64,000 nt of DNA, from the NCBI GenBank assembly GCA_947000775.1, contig CAMQGK010000341.1:11821001-11885000 (forward strand). The letters run 5' to 3'. Below, one piece after another: positions 28,101 through 43,100 of this stretch; the stretch's first letter is position 1; each line of letters begins with the position of its first letter. The DNA comes from Pterois miles. Lineage: Eukaryota; Chordata; Actinopteri; Perciformes; Scorpaenidae. The translations under genes were made by a program, and so were the position numbers. The notes under the pieces were generated by a model. The model made no database searches and was not told the DNA's origin. It worked only from the letters and a program-made list of their open reading frames with translations.

Positions 28101-31100
28101 GCGTTGTTGCTGGGGTGGCTTCTTTTCCCGTTTCTGTGTGAGCAGTATGCTGGATGGCACATAAAAGGTCTGTCTGTGTAATCGGATAGAGATGTTAGAC
28201 TAGAAGTAAATTTCTATGTGCAGTATTGAAATAAGCTGTATTGTCACTGTTTTCCAACAGAACAAGCTGTGGTTTATCTTTCTGGGTGTATTTCTGTGGC
28301 GCTCACAAACAGCAGTGACAGTGGTATATCTACATCTGTTGAGGAAAGATTAAAAAAAACATGGGCAGCGATTTTTTTTTCTTTATCTTCTTTAATGTTT
28401 GAAATCTCTGTGGCTCATAGAGAAAATACACCAGTTGCTGAAACCATAACTGCCAGTATGAAGATTCTGCAACCTAGAGGTAACCTAAAGCGTTTTACCT
28501 TACTTCTGCTAAATTATTGTTTCTTTGCTTTCAGAGCCTTCGTTCCACTTGAGCCCCCACCTGGTCAAAATTCAACCCAATGGGACAAAGTACAATACCT
28601 TTTTGAAGAGCTTGGGAGCAGTCGTAAGTATAGCCTCTAGCAAATACCAAGGTCTTACTTTCATAGTTGTTACCATGACTATCAGATTCAATTTCCTTTG
28701 TTTCTTAATTCAGACTATGTAATTCATTCTACCCCTTCTTTAGCCATATTCATTACTTAAATTAAAGACCAAATGTAATGTATCTACAGTAATAAATCAT
28801 GCCATCAGAGAGTAAGGAAACATGCTGTATTGAAATACAACAATGCTACAGCCAGTATGTTCTCCTTTGAAATTTCCATTTTGGTCCGTAACGTCTGTTT
28901 TGGATCTGCCCGTTTCAACGCATGAGCTAACGAACTGGATCAACAGAGATAACAAAACATTACACATCTCTGTGCAGCTGGGTTGTCAAGGCAGCGAGTG
29001 TCTGAGACACAGCCAGTGAAGCTAACGCCGTGATGCTGACACACGCTAACTGCTATCAGTCACCAGAGGAGCAGACGGCCACGGCTCCAGTGTTTTGAAA
29101 TTGGACTGCAGTGTCCATTTTTACTGCTAGCTGTCAGTACTACATATTGCTCCTTTTAAGTCACATCCATTGCTCCTATCCATTCTTTATTCTATATACT
29201 TCCTGCTTCTTTCTTTTATAGTCTTTCTATTATCTGACCACTGGTCAGTGTAAAGTCTAAATGTTTGTTTAGACAGATTAAGGGGCAAACTTTGGATGCG
29301 GTGCAGACAAAACAAAAAGACATGTTATCTCAAGATAACAAAAATTGAGATGATGACATGTTGGCACAGTTAAAAAAATATAGCCAGAATAAAAAAAGAG
29401 TACACCCATCCCAAAGCTTTACGATATACTTACTTTACAAAGGAAGGGAGGTTGGTTGATTTTTAATGAGATTCTCCCTTTTTAGTGCTCTTGGAAAATC
29501 AAGTAATTCAGGTTTGCATGCTTAACAATGGACATTTGGAAGGAAAGTATTTTAAATAATAATAATAAACTTTATTTATATAGCATACCATAGTTACAAA
29601 GTGAAATAGTTTACTGTAGGATATGAAACCTAGGTGCTGAATGATAATTAAGGCAGATTCAGTAGGAACTATCTGGAATGCATTGCAGTTGATGAGATCC
29701 TAATTACAGTAATTGGTGAATGCATACTTTTATTGTGCGGTGATTTTAATCACACAGATAACTTTGTCAAAGGGATGTGCAAGGTCAAATTTTCTCTTGA
29801 CACGTCTGAAGTTTGCTCAGATCTCAGATGTAATGTATGCAGATGTATGCAGATTGCAGAGCAATTTTTCTATGCATGTCTACTACATGTAAGATAATAG
29901 AGCCAGTTACATAATGCCTCCATGTTCTCCATCAAAGCAATCATATTGATTTTGATTTTAGTGTAAATCTTCCTTGATTTGATTTGTCAGGAGTTACACT
30001 GGGGCAATCTGGTGACCACTCATGGACCCACTTCTGTATTGATGTCATTTTATCTCCTGAGATGGACTGCTCCCAGTCTGTTTAAGAAATGACTTTAACA
30101 TGCTATTCCCAGATGTTACCGTCCACTCCTTACAGGGAACGCACTGCTTCATTCACTGTTCCAGCAGTTCTTCTCTAAAAGACTTGATGTACCAGTACTT
30201 TATAGCCTCAATATCAGTGTGCAGTAAGAAAATTCAATCTGCCAGTTCTAATAATCCAGTAATGACTGTGTGATCCCAACATGGTGAAGACATCCTCTTC
30301 AGCATCTTCACTTGTTGAACGGAGCGTTAACAAATGTGGCCTCCTAACAGTCCTCTGGCCTTTTGCCATCTGGGGATCAAGGAGGAAGTTGAACCATCTG
30401 CCTCTCGTCACAATAGTGAACCCCTACATGCCTTCCTCCCTCAGCACTGGGGGAAATGGCTCGGCTGCTGAGGAGGAAATGTGAGGATCATCCCTTTTCT
30501 AATTCCTCATCTCTTCTGTCTCCAGATGGGAGGTTAATAGAGTAGAGGAAAAGGCACTTTTGCCACACAACCCTGCTGACTGCTTTGCAACGACTCTTCA
30601 TTAAGGCCCTCTACATTTTTAATGGCTCCAGCATCGCATATGTTACAGTGTTCCAGTGATGCTCAGATGTACTCCAAATCAGTAGCTATTAATGTTGCTA
30701 TTCAAGACCAGACAGTGCAATCTTGTATTATTGGCTATGCCTCAAGGTGGAGTGGAGTGGAGTGGAGTGGAGTGGGTGGGAGTCCAACTTTAGCTAGAAA
30801 TAGTATTTGGGTAAAAAGCACAGCCTATCCTCATTATTAGTGAGAAAAGACCAAATAATCTCATACTGACCCTCATACTATGAGCACATCTAAACCATAG
30901 CATTCATTTCTACTTGTGGATTTTGCTCATAACTTGCACAAGAGAAAGACTGAACTGCAGTATTAGCCTGGAGTCATTCTGTGTTTTCCTGTATGAGAAC
31001 TGTTGTTTTCATAGAAGTAGTAAGATTATTCTTATATCTGAGCCTGACTCCTGGGGCTATGGAGATATTATAAATAAACAATTAATGAACAGATGAAATA

Positions 31101-34100
31101 AGAAAAGATAAAATAAGAGAAAAGGAATTCCAGTTAAAAGATGAAACTGTTGGTTGTAGTGCATGTACACTATAGCAAATCATGTACAGCATAACTTACA
31201 TTACTCCTGACCAGCAACCAAAACATATTGTGTGTTTTCTGTCTCTTAGCCATTCAGATTTTCACTGAACTAGGGATGTCACCAGAAACACTGTTTCGGT
31301 ACCAAGTCAATGCCAAAATTTGAAAAACGTGACATGCTCCTTTTTCTACATTACTACAGGCCCAGTGGTTCAGGGCTCGAGACTAACATCATCATCCCGA
31401 GGACAATAGACAATTTCCCTGACAATGCTCCATAGCAAACAACAAATCCATGTTGAAACTGGCAAGAGGAAAGCAAGTAACATTAGCTGTTAGCAGCTGG
31501 TGGGCAGCACAGTCCTGCTTGGCTAAATAACGGAGCTAACGGCTAACGTACGTACAATGAATTTGGTTACGTTACGGTGCAGTCAAGCTCTGCTCTGTAA
31601 AAATTAGTATGGACAAAGGCAGATTATAACGTTATGATGTATTCAAATGTAATCTTGTCAAATTTACACACACACACAATAATGGAGTGTATATTGAAGC
31701 GTATAGTATATTGTTTTGTTTTTGTTTTTTACCGTGATATCAAATTAGGTATCAAGAATCATGAAATTTCACTGGCATTGGTATTGACTACTAAAGTTCT
31801 CATATTGTGACATCCTTACACTGCACATCTAATTGCTCCTATGCAGCAAACAGTAGTTTGCAGTAAAAATAGAGGCTGTTGTTTTTAAAATGAATTTGAG
31901 GCTTCAGTTGACAGATTGACTCTGAGGGAGTTGAAGCGACGCTGTTGATCTCATAGCTACAATATGCACAAAATAGCTTCTTAAACACAAACTAATATCT
32001 AACCCCACTTCAAAAATCATGTCTTTTTCAGCTGTGCCCACACAAAGAAAAAAATACAGCTATGGTGGGGTCTCATGACTTTTTCAACTTTGCTGTAGGC
32101 CACCGCATGCTGTTGTTTTGCAGTACGTGGTCATTGTTACAGTCATTCAGTATCCTGCATCATATGTTTGAACTTAACTTACTCACTTTTGATGATTCTG
32201 TCATCCCACAGAAGTAGAGGGTTCGGACTAACGGAGCTCCTTAATAAACACCTCTCTTTACGAGTCTCATGCATGCACACAAGCCTGAGGGGCTATATGC
32301 AGGGCGAGATAAGAGCTACCTCATTCCCTCGCTGTTGGAATCGAAGCTGTACAGATGTGGAAGCACCAGCGATAATAGACAATATTCCCTCTGTTTAATC
32401 CCCGGAAAATCTGCTCAAGAAACCAAGGAGAGTGGCAGCAAACATCTTTCCCTTGCTTTGTGTGGAGTTCATGAACAGAATGTTCTCCATGCAGAACATG
32501 GAGCCATTGTCTATTTTGCCAAGCTCACCACCAAACAATGGCAGCGAAATCGCAATGAAACACTTGGGAATAGGAAACATGTATTCAAATGTTAATGTTC
32601 AGCCCAACTGTCAGACTTTAAAGTTTTCTTTTTGCATACAATACAGTAGGGAACAGGCATATAATTTATCTCCATTTTCCACCTCTTTGTCCTGCTGCTT
32701 GTGAAATGCCTCTGAAAGAAAGTGATAAATGTTATAAACAACACAAATTATACATGCCCTGAATACTGACGTAATATTAAAAATCGAATGCCACCGCCAA
32801 GGAGGAAGGCAAGCAGAGAGCCACCTATGGCCATGCTGACAGGTGGGCTGGGCACTGTGAAGCTGCAGCTGTGAGGATGCGGGATATCTGTAAAGGGACA
32901 ACTGTGTCGCTTTTTGCGTGGAACCCTATAACAGGTGGGATCTTGACAGGGGATGGAGGCAATCAGTCTCTCCATCAATCCCTGTCTTCTAACTCCAGCT
33001 CTGACAGCTGGTGTGACTCCTACTGTTGCCCTTGCCTGATGGGTGGTCCCCTCTCTGCCTCAATCAGAGGTGACACACATCAACTCAACCTACATGCATT
33101 GAATGATCCAGCTGTTTAAAAACTGATGGTGATCAATGTATGAAATTGCGACAATGACAAAATATGGTGACCAGATGCATCTCCAGGGGAAGATTTTGCT
33201 ACAGTGCATTCATTAAATCCAAGAGTACCAAAGTACCAGCGTGATGCCTTGTCCTTGTCCTTGTGAATAACACTCTTCCCAATTGCCATCAAGGAAATGA
33301 ATTCCCTGAATTTTCAAATTACCAGCGAGATGCATCCTTTCAGTTCCAGATGGGCTGTGTTCTTGGCATCAGCCACGCGGTTGATTAAAGGAATAGTTTG
33401 GGTGTTTTGAAGTGGGGTTATATGAGGTACTTATCCATAGTCAGTATATTACCTACAGTAGACAGCGGTAGGCACACCCCCAACTTGGAGAAGCAGACAG
33501 GAGTACAGGCACTGTAGCAAAGCAATATAGTGCTGTGGAATGTATTTTAGCCACCAAAGGGTGTTTTCATATAAGGTACGACTGATTGGTACCACGCCCA
33601 AATACGATTGGATCATTACCCACATGCATTTGTTTTTATTAAGATCAGCTGTTCTAGTGGCTGGGCATCGTAAAACACTTCATTCAAACTTCACTGAAAC
33701 AAATAAAACTCAGCAATACTGTCGTTGTTAGCCTTTCCACTAATTACCAGCCCTGGTTTGGTCAAAATAAATCCTTATTTCACCAGGTTAGATGTGAAAA
33801 TATGTTGACTCTACACCGTTTCCCTCCCCTGTCTCTCTGTTTGCCTGCTGAGCAGCTGAGCAGGACTCGTTCTTCAGAGTCGGACCATTGAATTAGTTAA
33901 GTAAAATAACAAACATCGCTCAGCCTAGTAGCCTATCATACTTGTCTGTACTTAAAGGAACCTCTCATCTGCTTTCCTGCTTTATGGTGCATGTTGCACG
34001 CATATACCGATTTCATAAGAGACTGGCGAGGTTGACAAAAGCCTGTCCTTTCACAGCTACTCACTGACTGCTAACGTTATTCGTGTTAAATAGCGGTCCA

Positions 34101-37100
34101 CTTACATGTTTCAGTACAGTTGCCTTTCACACCTGATGCAAACTGTATCCGAGTACACAACAACCGCACTCATGTACGGATTGATGACTCATGCCAAAGC
34201 ACAGTGCGGAGCGTTCACACTAATCAAACAAACTGGACTTTAGGGTCAAGTATACTGAGATCTGAGCCCAGTTCCCTGATGTGAAAGCACCCTAAAAAAA
34301 ATCAATATCAGTTGACGTGTACGCTATATATAGAATAGTTTTCAATGGGGAACTGAACTAAAAAGTGTTATCTATACTGTTTTTGTCAAGAGTCTGCTGT
34401 CATTGAAGAGGGCATAGACAGGTTTCACTTTCAGTTCAGCTCCCTGTCGTAAAGGGCTGTCTGACGGTGAAAATATTGTAGTAGCAGCAGCTAACATTAG
34501 CTTGCTTGTTCCTGTGTTTGGACCAGCTTCAGTTTGGTAACGGCAGGTTTGCCTCTGTGCATTACAGCAGTGTGTCTCACCAAGAAGCACAGCACCCTTT
34601 GTTCCTTTTGAATTATATGCAGTGCACAGTGGGGGGATTCAGAGCAAACTAGATCACGTCAAACAGTTTCTGAATTGTTTTTTTTCCATTGGATTGTCTA
34701 TAGGAGTACGGCAATGACATTTTAGAAGCATCTTTAAAATATTCACAGAAATTTAGATGCAGTTGCTGCAGTAGGCTTGTAATGCTGGAAACATTTCAGC
34801 TGTCAATGACAACAAACAGCTGACTGAAATACCATCAAAGTGCACACAGAGTCTTGACATTTGCAGCAAAGAGTCCATTGATGTTTCTTTCAGAGGCCAA
34901 GGTCAGATCTCTAATGGCTTTCTTGTCTTTTCACCTGCAGATGGTCTACCCGCTCTTTCTTTCTCCATCAGCTCCTTGACCTTGATTGGCATGTTGGCAG
35001 TGATCACTTACACGGTGAGTTGGGACTTGAGACGAGTGGTTCATGTTGTTTAATGTGTTCAGTGGAGCTATATCTGCACACTAATTAAGGCGTATCATCT
35101 AATGGGATGATGTCCAAATCTTTCCAGTTCTGTAGCTTAATAGGACCTCTGCTTATAGAGGCGCCTAACGTTTAAAATGTTTTGAAGAATGTAGAAATAG
35201 AATAATGTTGCTTTTGTCAGATTCAGCCAACATGATTTTTCACTAGATGTGTAATGTATGTTTTTGTAAAATGAACCATTGTGCAGTTTCTTAAAGGGGC
35301 TGTTGATGACATTGACAACATTCAGCCACTAGATGTTGCATTCTCCCTCCCCCTTCCCATTGCAATCACTTCATGACAAGTCATTGCCAGGCACTTCAAT
35401 CTCGGCCATTTATCTGTTTTTCTTATTTATCTGTGACACACTGACAGCCGATGTTGCCTGTTGGGCTTCAGTTTGCCATGGTATGATTTGAGCATATTTT
35501 TTATGCTAAATGCAGTACCTGTGAGGGTTTTTGCCATTGCTTTGAGTTGTTAATTGATTTCCAATAATAAATATATGCATCCATTTGTATAAAGCAAGCG
35601 TATTGCATTCCCATGTTGATACGAGTATTAAAAACTTGACAAATCTCCATTTAAGGTACATTTAAAATGCAATTAATTTGTGATTAATCCTGATTAATCA
35701 TGGACAACCATGCGGTTAATCATGATTAAATATTTTAATTGATTGACAGCCCTAATTATATTTAAAAAAATATTTGTCTATATAGAAAAGTTATCAGTAA
35801 GATCTTTTAAACTTTATTTTTTGTAAAACTGGGTTTCCATCTTCTTGGTTGAGATGTACCTGGTGATGGAGTGGCCTTTCAGTATTAGTAATGCCTTGTG
35901 ATTTTAGAGCTGTGGCATTCAATTGCTCAAATTACTCAGACCGTTGTCTTTCACCTGAGCCCTTGAGAGGTTTTGCATGATGTATGTGCACCCTTCACCA
36001 GCTTATCAGCCTCTTATCAATTGTCTATTTATATACATGTATACAGTAGATCTACCTCAGTGTCCATTAATATATGCCTATATTTTGGTTCTCTCAGCAT
36101 TCTGCAGTTTTTCATTTTTTCCCTAGATCAGAAAAATCGACCCTGCTGTAACACTTGTTAATACTGTCCATTTTTCATAGCTGTTATCTTGGTAACTAGA
36201 CTGTGAATATTCCCTGGAGGTGGTGGCACTGGTGTCAGTTACACAGAATAGTGCCTACTGGAGAAAAATACAAAAAAGTGCTCGGGTATGAACCCAGCGA
36301 GCGAGAGTAAAAGTGACAGCCAACCCCAATCTATCCAGTTTCTGTTGAGCTCAAAGAGTCCTATTTGACAAATCATGCAACAATTGAATGTGGAGCTCTT
36401 AATGAATAAAACACAACCTAGTCAAGTAAGTTGAAGAACCAATCTCGCTTTAGGATGTATACTCCATCTCAGCTGGGATTGTATCCACTGTTTTCTCACA
36501 GAGTGGATAATTAACCAGTGCATTTTGAGGATGGAAGTGTGCTCAGATTTGCACTGACCCCATGTTGATATTGGCTCTGCGGATGCCCTGTGGAATTGAA
36601 AACTCCCAGTTTGTCGTCATGAATTGAGTCAAAGAAATCAGGCCTTGTGGCAACACCAGCAGCCGCCCCTCCGTTTTTTATTCTCACACTCATTTTCACC
36701 CTTTCATCTACTTTATTCGCTAAATAATAATAATAATAGGCGGCTAAACTCTTCTCGGTGGCGACCTACCCATATTTGCAAAGAGCTGTGTGATTTATCA
36801 TTCTTTACTATGTGTTACTGTTAAGCCTGATTAACTTAATGGAATCCAAGTGACAGGTTCCATAAGCAGCGTAAATGTTGTCCATGACTCCTGTTAATTT
36901 ATCACTTCTCTTTGTGGTGCAGAACTAGCCATCCACCCTTAATGCAAACAACTCCGTGGTGTAAACACTATATAAGACTGAAGCCCGGTGCACTTAAAAT
37001 TAATAGAAAGCAAAGCAAGTTATCGCTTCTACTGCTTTTTTGGCCTTTTTATGGCACTTTTACTGTCTCTTATATAAACACAAATTTAACAGAGACATCC

Positions 37101-40100
37101 CATATAAGCGAATAGGCACTATTTGACACCGTTCTTCAGGTTTGCTGTCTGTCTGTCCATCTTTCCTCATAAGTTATAGCAATGATTTTAACAGTTTAAA
37201 TGCTAAGAGTTTCTATTGGTAAAAACATGTAATAGTCTGTAAATTCACCACTAATGAGAATGGTACAGTGAAATAGTAGTACAGTGAATGTATAGTAGGT
37301 ATGCCCATCATGCTAACTTACTCTAATGTCAACTATTTGACATCTGTATTTTCATTTCTTCACTGTTAATTAAGAAATAATGTAAATAAGGAATGAAAGT
37401 CAATTAAAGTACATAGAAGTGTTTATTTATTTATTTTTTTTTGTATATCATCTAATCATGTTTAGAGGTATAGGCCCATTTACTCTGCATTTAAAGAACC
37501 AGTGTGTAGCAATTAGGGGGATCTACTAGTAGAAATGGAAGATAATATTAATAAGTATGTTTTCTATAGTATCTAATAACCTGATAATAACAATCATTGT
37601 GTTTTCATTACCTTAGAATAAGCCGTTTATATCTACATAGGGAGCGGGTCGCCATGTTGCACCGCCATGTTTCTACAGTAGCCCAGAACAGACAAACCAA
37701 ACGCTGTTAACTTTTCCTGCTTGTGTCGGAGTTGATAATGTTACTCGCTCCCGTCAACGCTGCTCTCTCGCTCTTGCTTCATCACTCACTTCCCTTATAA
37801 ATTAACACTCCTTGCGCTGGCTCTGCTCCAAATAACCTACGCTATTCTTACACCAGCTGGCTCTAGAGAGGGCCAGTTGTGTTTTTGCATCAGCCGCCAT
37901 AGTTCTGGTACAGGCTTGACATACAGGAGAGGCTTCAGTTGGTTGCAGTCTGCAGCTAGATACCACCACACCTCATACACTGCTCCTTTAAGTGTTTCAG
38001 TTGTTGTGTGCTTTTATGATACCTGTCAATCAATTTGATAGTGATAGCAGGTCCCAATCCTGTGTCATTTTGTTTGCGTTGCGTTACCCGTTTGTGTATA
38101 GTTGAATTACAAGATTGTACCTTTAAGATAACTGAGCAGGTTCATTTCAAATAGTGATGTATCTTTGCATTGGATTTGAGATGAGAGCCATGCCACTTTA
38201 TATACTCACTTTTTACTGGTGTGGATTTTATTCAATAATGCGAATCTGTAATTATGGTAAATTTCTTTCTCATTACCTGGACTGTTTGCACATGCATATT
38301 CCTCCTATATTATCTCCTACTCTGTTTGGCTGTGCCCAGCAGTGATGACACGAGAGCGATCGGGCCGCTCTTAAAGCTCATGCATCACCTGAAGTCCTTT
38401 GACTTCATTTAAAAGCTAGGCCAGCATATTGACTTATGACTCTCATGGCTCTGTCTCCTGTGGACCTGGCTTTCTCTTGCTCTTAAATTGCCAGCCATGA
38501 GATGCTGATGCTGAGCTAAAGTTGGGAAGATTAATGTCTGTTGATCTAATCACAGGCCCTGAGATTGACCTGGGAAGATAGGGTCTCTGAGTGAATCAGA
38601 GGGGCGCGACTTCTTCCTTCAGGATTCTCAGATGCTCGTTTCATTTCTATATTTTATATTTACATTAGATTTCTGTAATTTATATTTATTTCCCACTTTT
38701 TTTTAACTAAAGCTTGATGTTAAGGATTTTGAATAAAACATGGCTTGTACAATTCACTGTGGAGTTGTTTAGTCTGTAGCTTTAATAACACTTTCAAAAA
38801 AGAAAAGCCTATCAGCTAAAAGGGAAGAACTACATAAGATGAACATTATCAGGAGAGTAAGCCTTCTTTCTGTTCATAAGTGTATATACCTATTCAGCAA
38901 GCTAAAAACCCCAGATGTGATACCCAATATACCAAGTATAAGTATGGGGGCGGCAGTAGCTCAGTCTGTAGGGAGTTGGCTTGGGAACCGGAGGGTCACC
39001 GGTTCAAGTCCCGACATGGACCAAAAACTGAGTGTGAACTGGTAGCTGGAGAGGTGCCAGTTTACCTCTTGGGCACTGCCGAGGTGCCCCTGAGCAAGGC
39101 ACCAAACCCCCAACTGCTCGGGGCGCTTGTCAGGAGCAGCCCCCTCACTCTGACATCTCTCCATTAATGCATGTGTGTGTGTTTCAGGTCTGCATGTACC
39201 ATGTACGAGTTTAACAGAGTGTAAATTGAATTTCCCCAATGTGGGACTAATAAAGGTAGATCTTCTTCTTCTTCTTCTATACCATAACTATATCTGTACC
39301 TGTACCTTATAGTAGAGACATCCTGAGTGGAGTTTTTAAGGATCTGTATCAGGGCCGATCCAAACTTAGCACTGACTAAAATAGAGCTGATGAAAATCCA
39401 GTCCTTCCTATACTATCCTCTATTGTGTTTTGTCTACCTCAGCCTGCTAGTGTTGCAGCACAGCTCTCCTTAAACACAGCTGGCTCTCCATTGCAAACAT
39501 TTCACTGCATGTGTGAAGCGATTAGCGTGTGTGAAGGTGAAAAATGATTTGGGTGTGCCGATGAGTGACTCTGAGTGAAGTTGGCAAAACACATGAATTT
39601 ACTAAACTCGCTAATTATCATTAGTGGTGTACAAAACATTCACATAGGCTAGTCGCATGTCAGCTTTCGCTAATTAATGTTAACTCTATGAATTACTTGA
39701 TAACAGGCCAAAATTAAACTTATCTTTTGTCAGGTTAAAGTGCTCTCCGTGAGTCAATGTGTGTACGGCAAATAACCAGAATTAAAGGACTCAGATCGGG
39801 ATCCCTGCCAGAAAAAAAGTACTTGAGCAGGACATCCATGCTCTAGAAATGTGGTCAAATCTAACATCATTAAAAATTCATAAACACAGGTGCACCCTCA
39901 TGCATTCTTTTTTTGAAGCGTGTCTTTGTTTTTAATCAAACATTAGCATGTGAAATGACTTCATGATTAGGACACCACTGATTACAATGGCCCTTTAACT
40001 TCATTGAAGCCTGTACTGCAATTACTGTAATTAAAGAAGTGGGGAGGATAGGTCAAACCTGGTGCAGCGTCTTTAGAAACCCAGAAGAGTGCTCTAAAGG

Positions 40101-43100
40101 TTTGAGGCAACCTGGGAAGCCTTTTCATACCTGGGCTGTTAGTTGGATTTAATTTTGTAGAAAATGGGGTAAAATTTCTGTCCATTCAAAAGATTTTTTA
40201 ATGTTTCATTTACACACAACCTCAGGCAAAAATACATATCATAAACCACTATTTAGACCTTCACTGGGCCCATATGAAAATCATTTTAAGCATGAATAGT
40301 AATATCATTGGGGTCAACATAGGGCAAGTGATTAACTGGCTCAGAGTGTGTGCTGCTCTCCTCGTTGGCCACTGTCAAATCAGAGTATTCATTAGTTTTA
40401 TTACTAAATTAACTACACTATAAGCTATCATCTTTAGACTTTATAACAGCAAATGAAAGTCCCAGGAGCCCTTGGACGAATTGAAACACAGGAGAAGCTA
40501 AGCTTTGTTAGGCAGCTGCTTTAAGGATACGGCAGGGGAAAAAAAAGATGATCGGTGATACAATGATGAAGCAGACCTGCGTTAAAACATATTTTTGCCA
40601 GCCCGATTCAGACCTTACAAAAAAGCCTTCTACCCATTATATCTGTTGCATCATCTAATCACAGTCATTGATCGGTGGTATATATGGATGTTAACACAGA
40701 TCAGTCTGTGATGGATTCTCAAGGCCAGTTTCTAGAATATAGATTAAATTGTATACTGTCATTTATATAGAGCTCTAAAGTGTACAGGGGACTAATAACG
40801 GCTGACTAAGCTTAAATATTTAAATGTATTCAAAAAACACTTAAATATTGAATACAAGTGTGTCAGCATAGAGTGGCCCCTTGATCATTCCCCTTGTCAG
40901 TCCTGACCTCCATTATAATAACAGTTAAGGCCTTGAATCAAGGAAACAGTCCGTCTACTTTAATACCTGACCAACCCAGTCATTTTTTCATCTGAAATTA
41001 TCCTGGTTGAAGCTGGTTTTATGCTCGCTGCAGCGTCCCAAGCCAAAAATAACATCATCACGCAAAGTGTGAAAGCTCCGCAGCGCTTGGACGTGCACCT
41101 CTGAATTTTTTTAACTAGGGCCCCCGCTGCCGACATCATTTCAGACATGACTGCTACAATAAGATAAAGACAACTAAGACAACTAAGTAAAATAAGTAAT
41201 TTTGAAATTCTTTAAAAGGAGATCTCTGTTTTGCCAGCCGAATCAAATTCTTTTCAGGATATTAAACATTTCAACTTTCATTTCATAATTATACATTTCA
41301 TACTTGACTCCTTCCTTACGGGGATTATACAGTATAAAGGTGATAAATTATGTCGATGAATGTGACCTATGAGTTTACAGTTAATTACAAGTTCTTCTCG
41401 CCATTGAGGAGTTTGGTTTTTGGCGTTTTGCTGGTCGAACTTGACTTCTTTTTTTTGCATTTTTGTTTGTATGCCCTTTGGCGTTGTGGAGAAGACTGTA
41501 AAGAACAATGCGTTGAGTGTAAACGCCTCTGTGCATGCTTGTTGTGTGCATGCCATCTGTGGAGGTCCATGCTACGGTGCCTCGTGCGACCATAAACCAA
41601 GCTTTAGGTGGGACTCTTGAATCTAAGCCATCTGGACCCTTTTTCAACATTTTTTTTTTTTTTTTTTTTTGACAAAATGAAATCATCAGCAATTGTCATG
41701 CAGAGGTAGAATGAACATGACACATTTAAAGCAAACAAACATGAGCAAACAACTTGTATTGTAAAACTTGATCCAATATATTATAAAAACCAGCTGATGA
41801 CTGAAGACAGAACACAGAGGATATAGCATAAGGCCGTAATGCCACACTGCCAATCAGCTCTTGAACTATTAGATTATCTCTGTGAACAGACCAACAATCA
41901 TGGTTGCCTGCCTGGAGGTCCTCCTTTCAGTGTGGAACCACAAGAACGGTGTGCTAGGTCTAGCCACAGGAAGCTTTTAACAAGCAGTCATACATCTGTC
42001 CCCTCAACATCCTCAAACTCTCCAATTTCAGCATCTGTTCCTGTCATGTTGTTTTTATCCTGTACCGCACACTGTGTCTCAAACATGGCAACATGCAGTC
42101 AATATTTTGTCTAAACTCTGTGTGAGAAGAACAAAGTTGATCCATAATTGCCTGTAATTTAGAGGTCATGGGACAGTGTTTTTCATTTCACAAAGATTCA
42201 TTAAGCTTCACCATGGATGCATGGGATGGTTTTTGCTGCTACCGCCATGTTGAGATGGCTCAGATCGTCAGCACTGATTAACTAGCCTGTGTCCAAACAG
42301 AGATGAGTGGTGGCATCTGATGTTTGGGGAGCATTTCCTCAAATGTACAAATGTACCAACATACAGAAAACGCACTAGAGAAGAGCAGAGAACTCGTCAG
42401 ACAGCACAATTTATGTATAGACTCTTTAATCTGGATTAAAGGAAAATGTGGGGGGCGCACACTTAAAATGAAAAAAAAAAAAATCATAGCTTTATTCAGA
42501 ATTTCTGAGCGGAGGAAGCATGATTTCATGACCTTTCTGACCTCTCATCTCCTGCTCATTTCAGCCAAATTGCCCTATTAATCAAATGGCATTAGGGAAA
42601 CCAGCATATGTGGCAGTGCAGCCAAATTTGCAGGATTTATAGGAATGTGGTACGTTTTATATATTTAAATGCATTAGCTTGGTTATTTCTAAAAGTTTCT
42701 TGTACACGGAGTAATTCTGATTAGCTGTGTTATAGTGGAATTACCTCTTTATCAGTAGGTATTATTGAGAATGAAGGGGAGGGATCCTTTCTCTCCTCCC
42801 TCCTCCCTTTTGGCGCCACCATCACAAGTAGAATGAGCAACAAAGAGGAGGTTGTTGGAGACCCACGTCCACCTAGTCTCCCCCCTACAGTCACATGACT
42901 TTAACTGAATGACTTCAGCCAGTAACTCCCCCATCAACCAACACACACATCCAGTCACACACACTCCCATCCACCCTGCTCCGAGCTATTCCTGCTAATT
43001 ATTGACCTCAGTGGCTTTTAAAATAACTTTAATGACCATTCATAAGTATGTGTGAACTAAAACTCTAAACTCCAGCAGAGGGACCCCTGTGTGTTTTTTC

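Larger units (their letters stand above)
24655..28534 (+). other. lmbrd1 intron 5
   Basis: 3880 nt, phase 2. Contains a LINE/SINE tail, a 43-bp tandem repeat and a GA microsatellite; the rest is unremarkable AT-rich sequence. Confidence 0.85.
28624..34940 (+). other. lmbrd1 intron 6
   Basis: 6317 nt, phase 1. Contains at least three MITE-like elements (31271, 33389, 34120), a probable fourth near 28865, a pentamer repeat and a retroposon tail at 29557-29600 (TAATAATAATAAACTTTATT then TATATAGCA). About 32120-33360 holds nothing I can name. Confidence 0.85.

Noticed and set aside
28269..28640. A 123-codon open frame across the start of exon 6
   Set aside because: It is exon 6 extended leftwards into intron 5; the exon 5 to 6 splice with a TTTGCTTTCAG acceptor matches the human protein exactly.
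31960..32110. Another copy of the repeat at 33389 in reverse orientation
   Set aside because: The resemblance (CCCCACTTCAAAAATCATG) is short and without clear boundaries; not enough to call.
38946..39020. A tRNA gene, because of good A and B boxes
   Set aside because: The acceptor stem does not close as a tRNA, and a SINE body and CTT tail follow. It is a tRNA-derived SINE.
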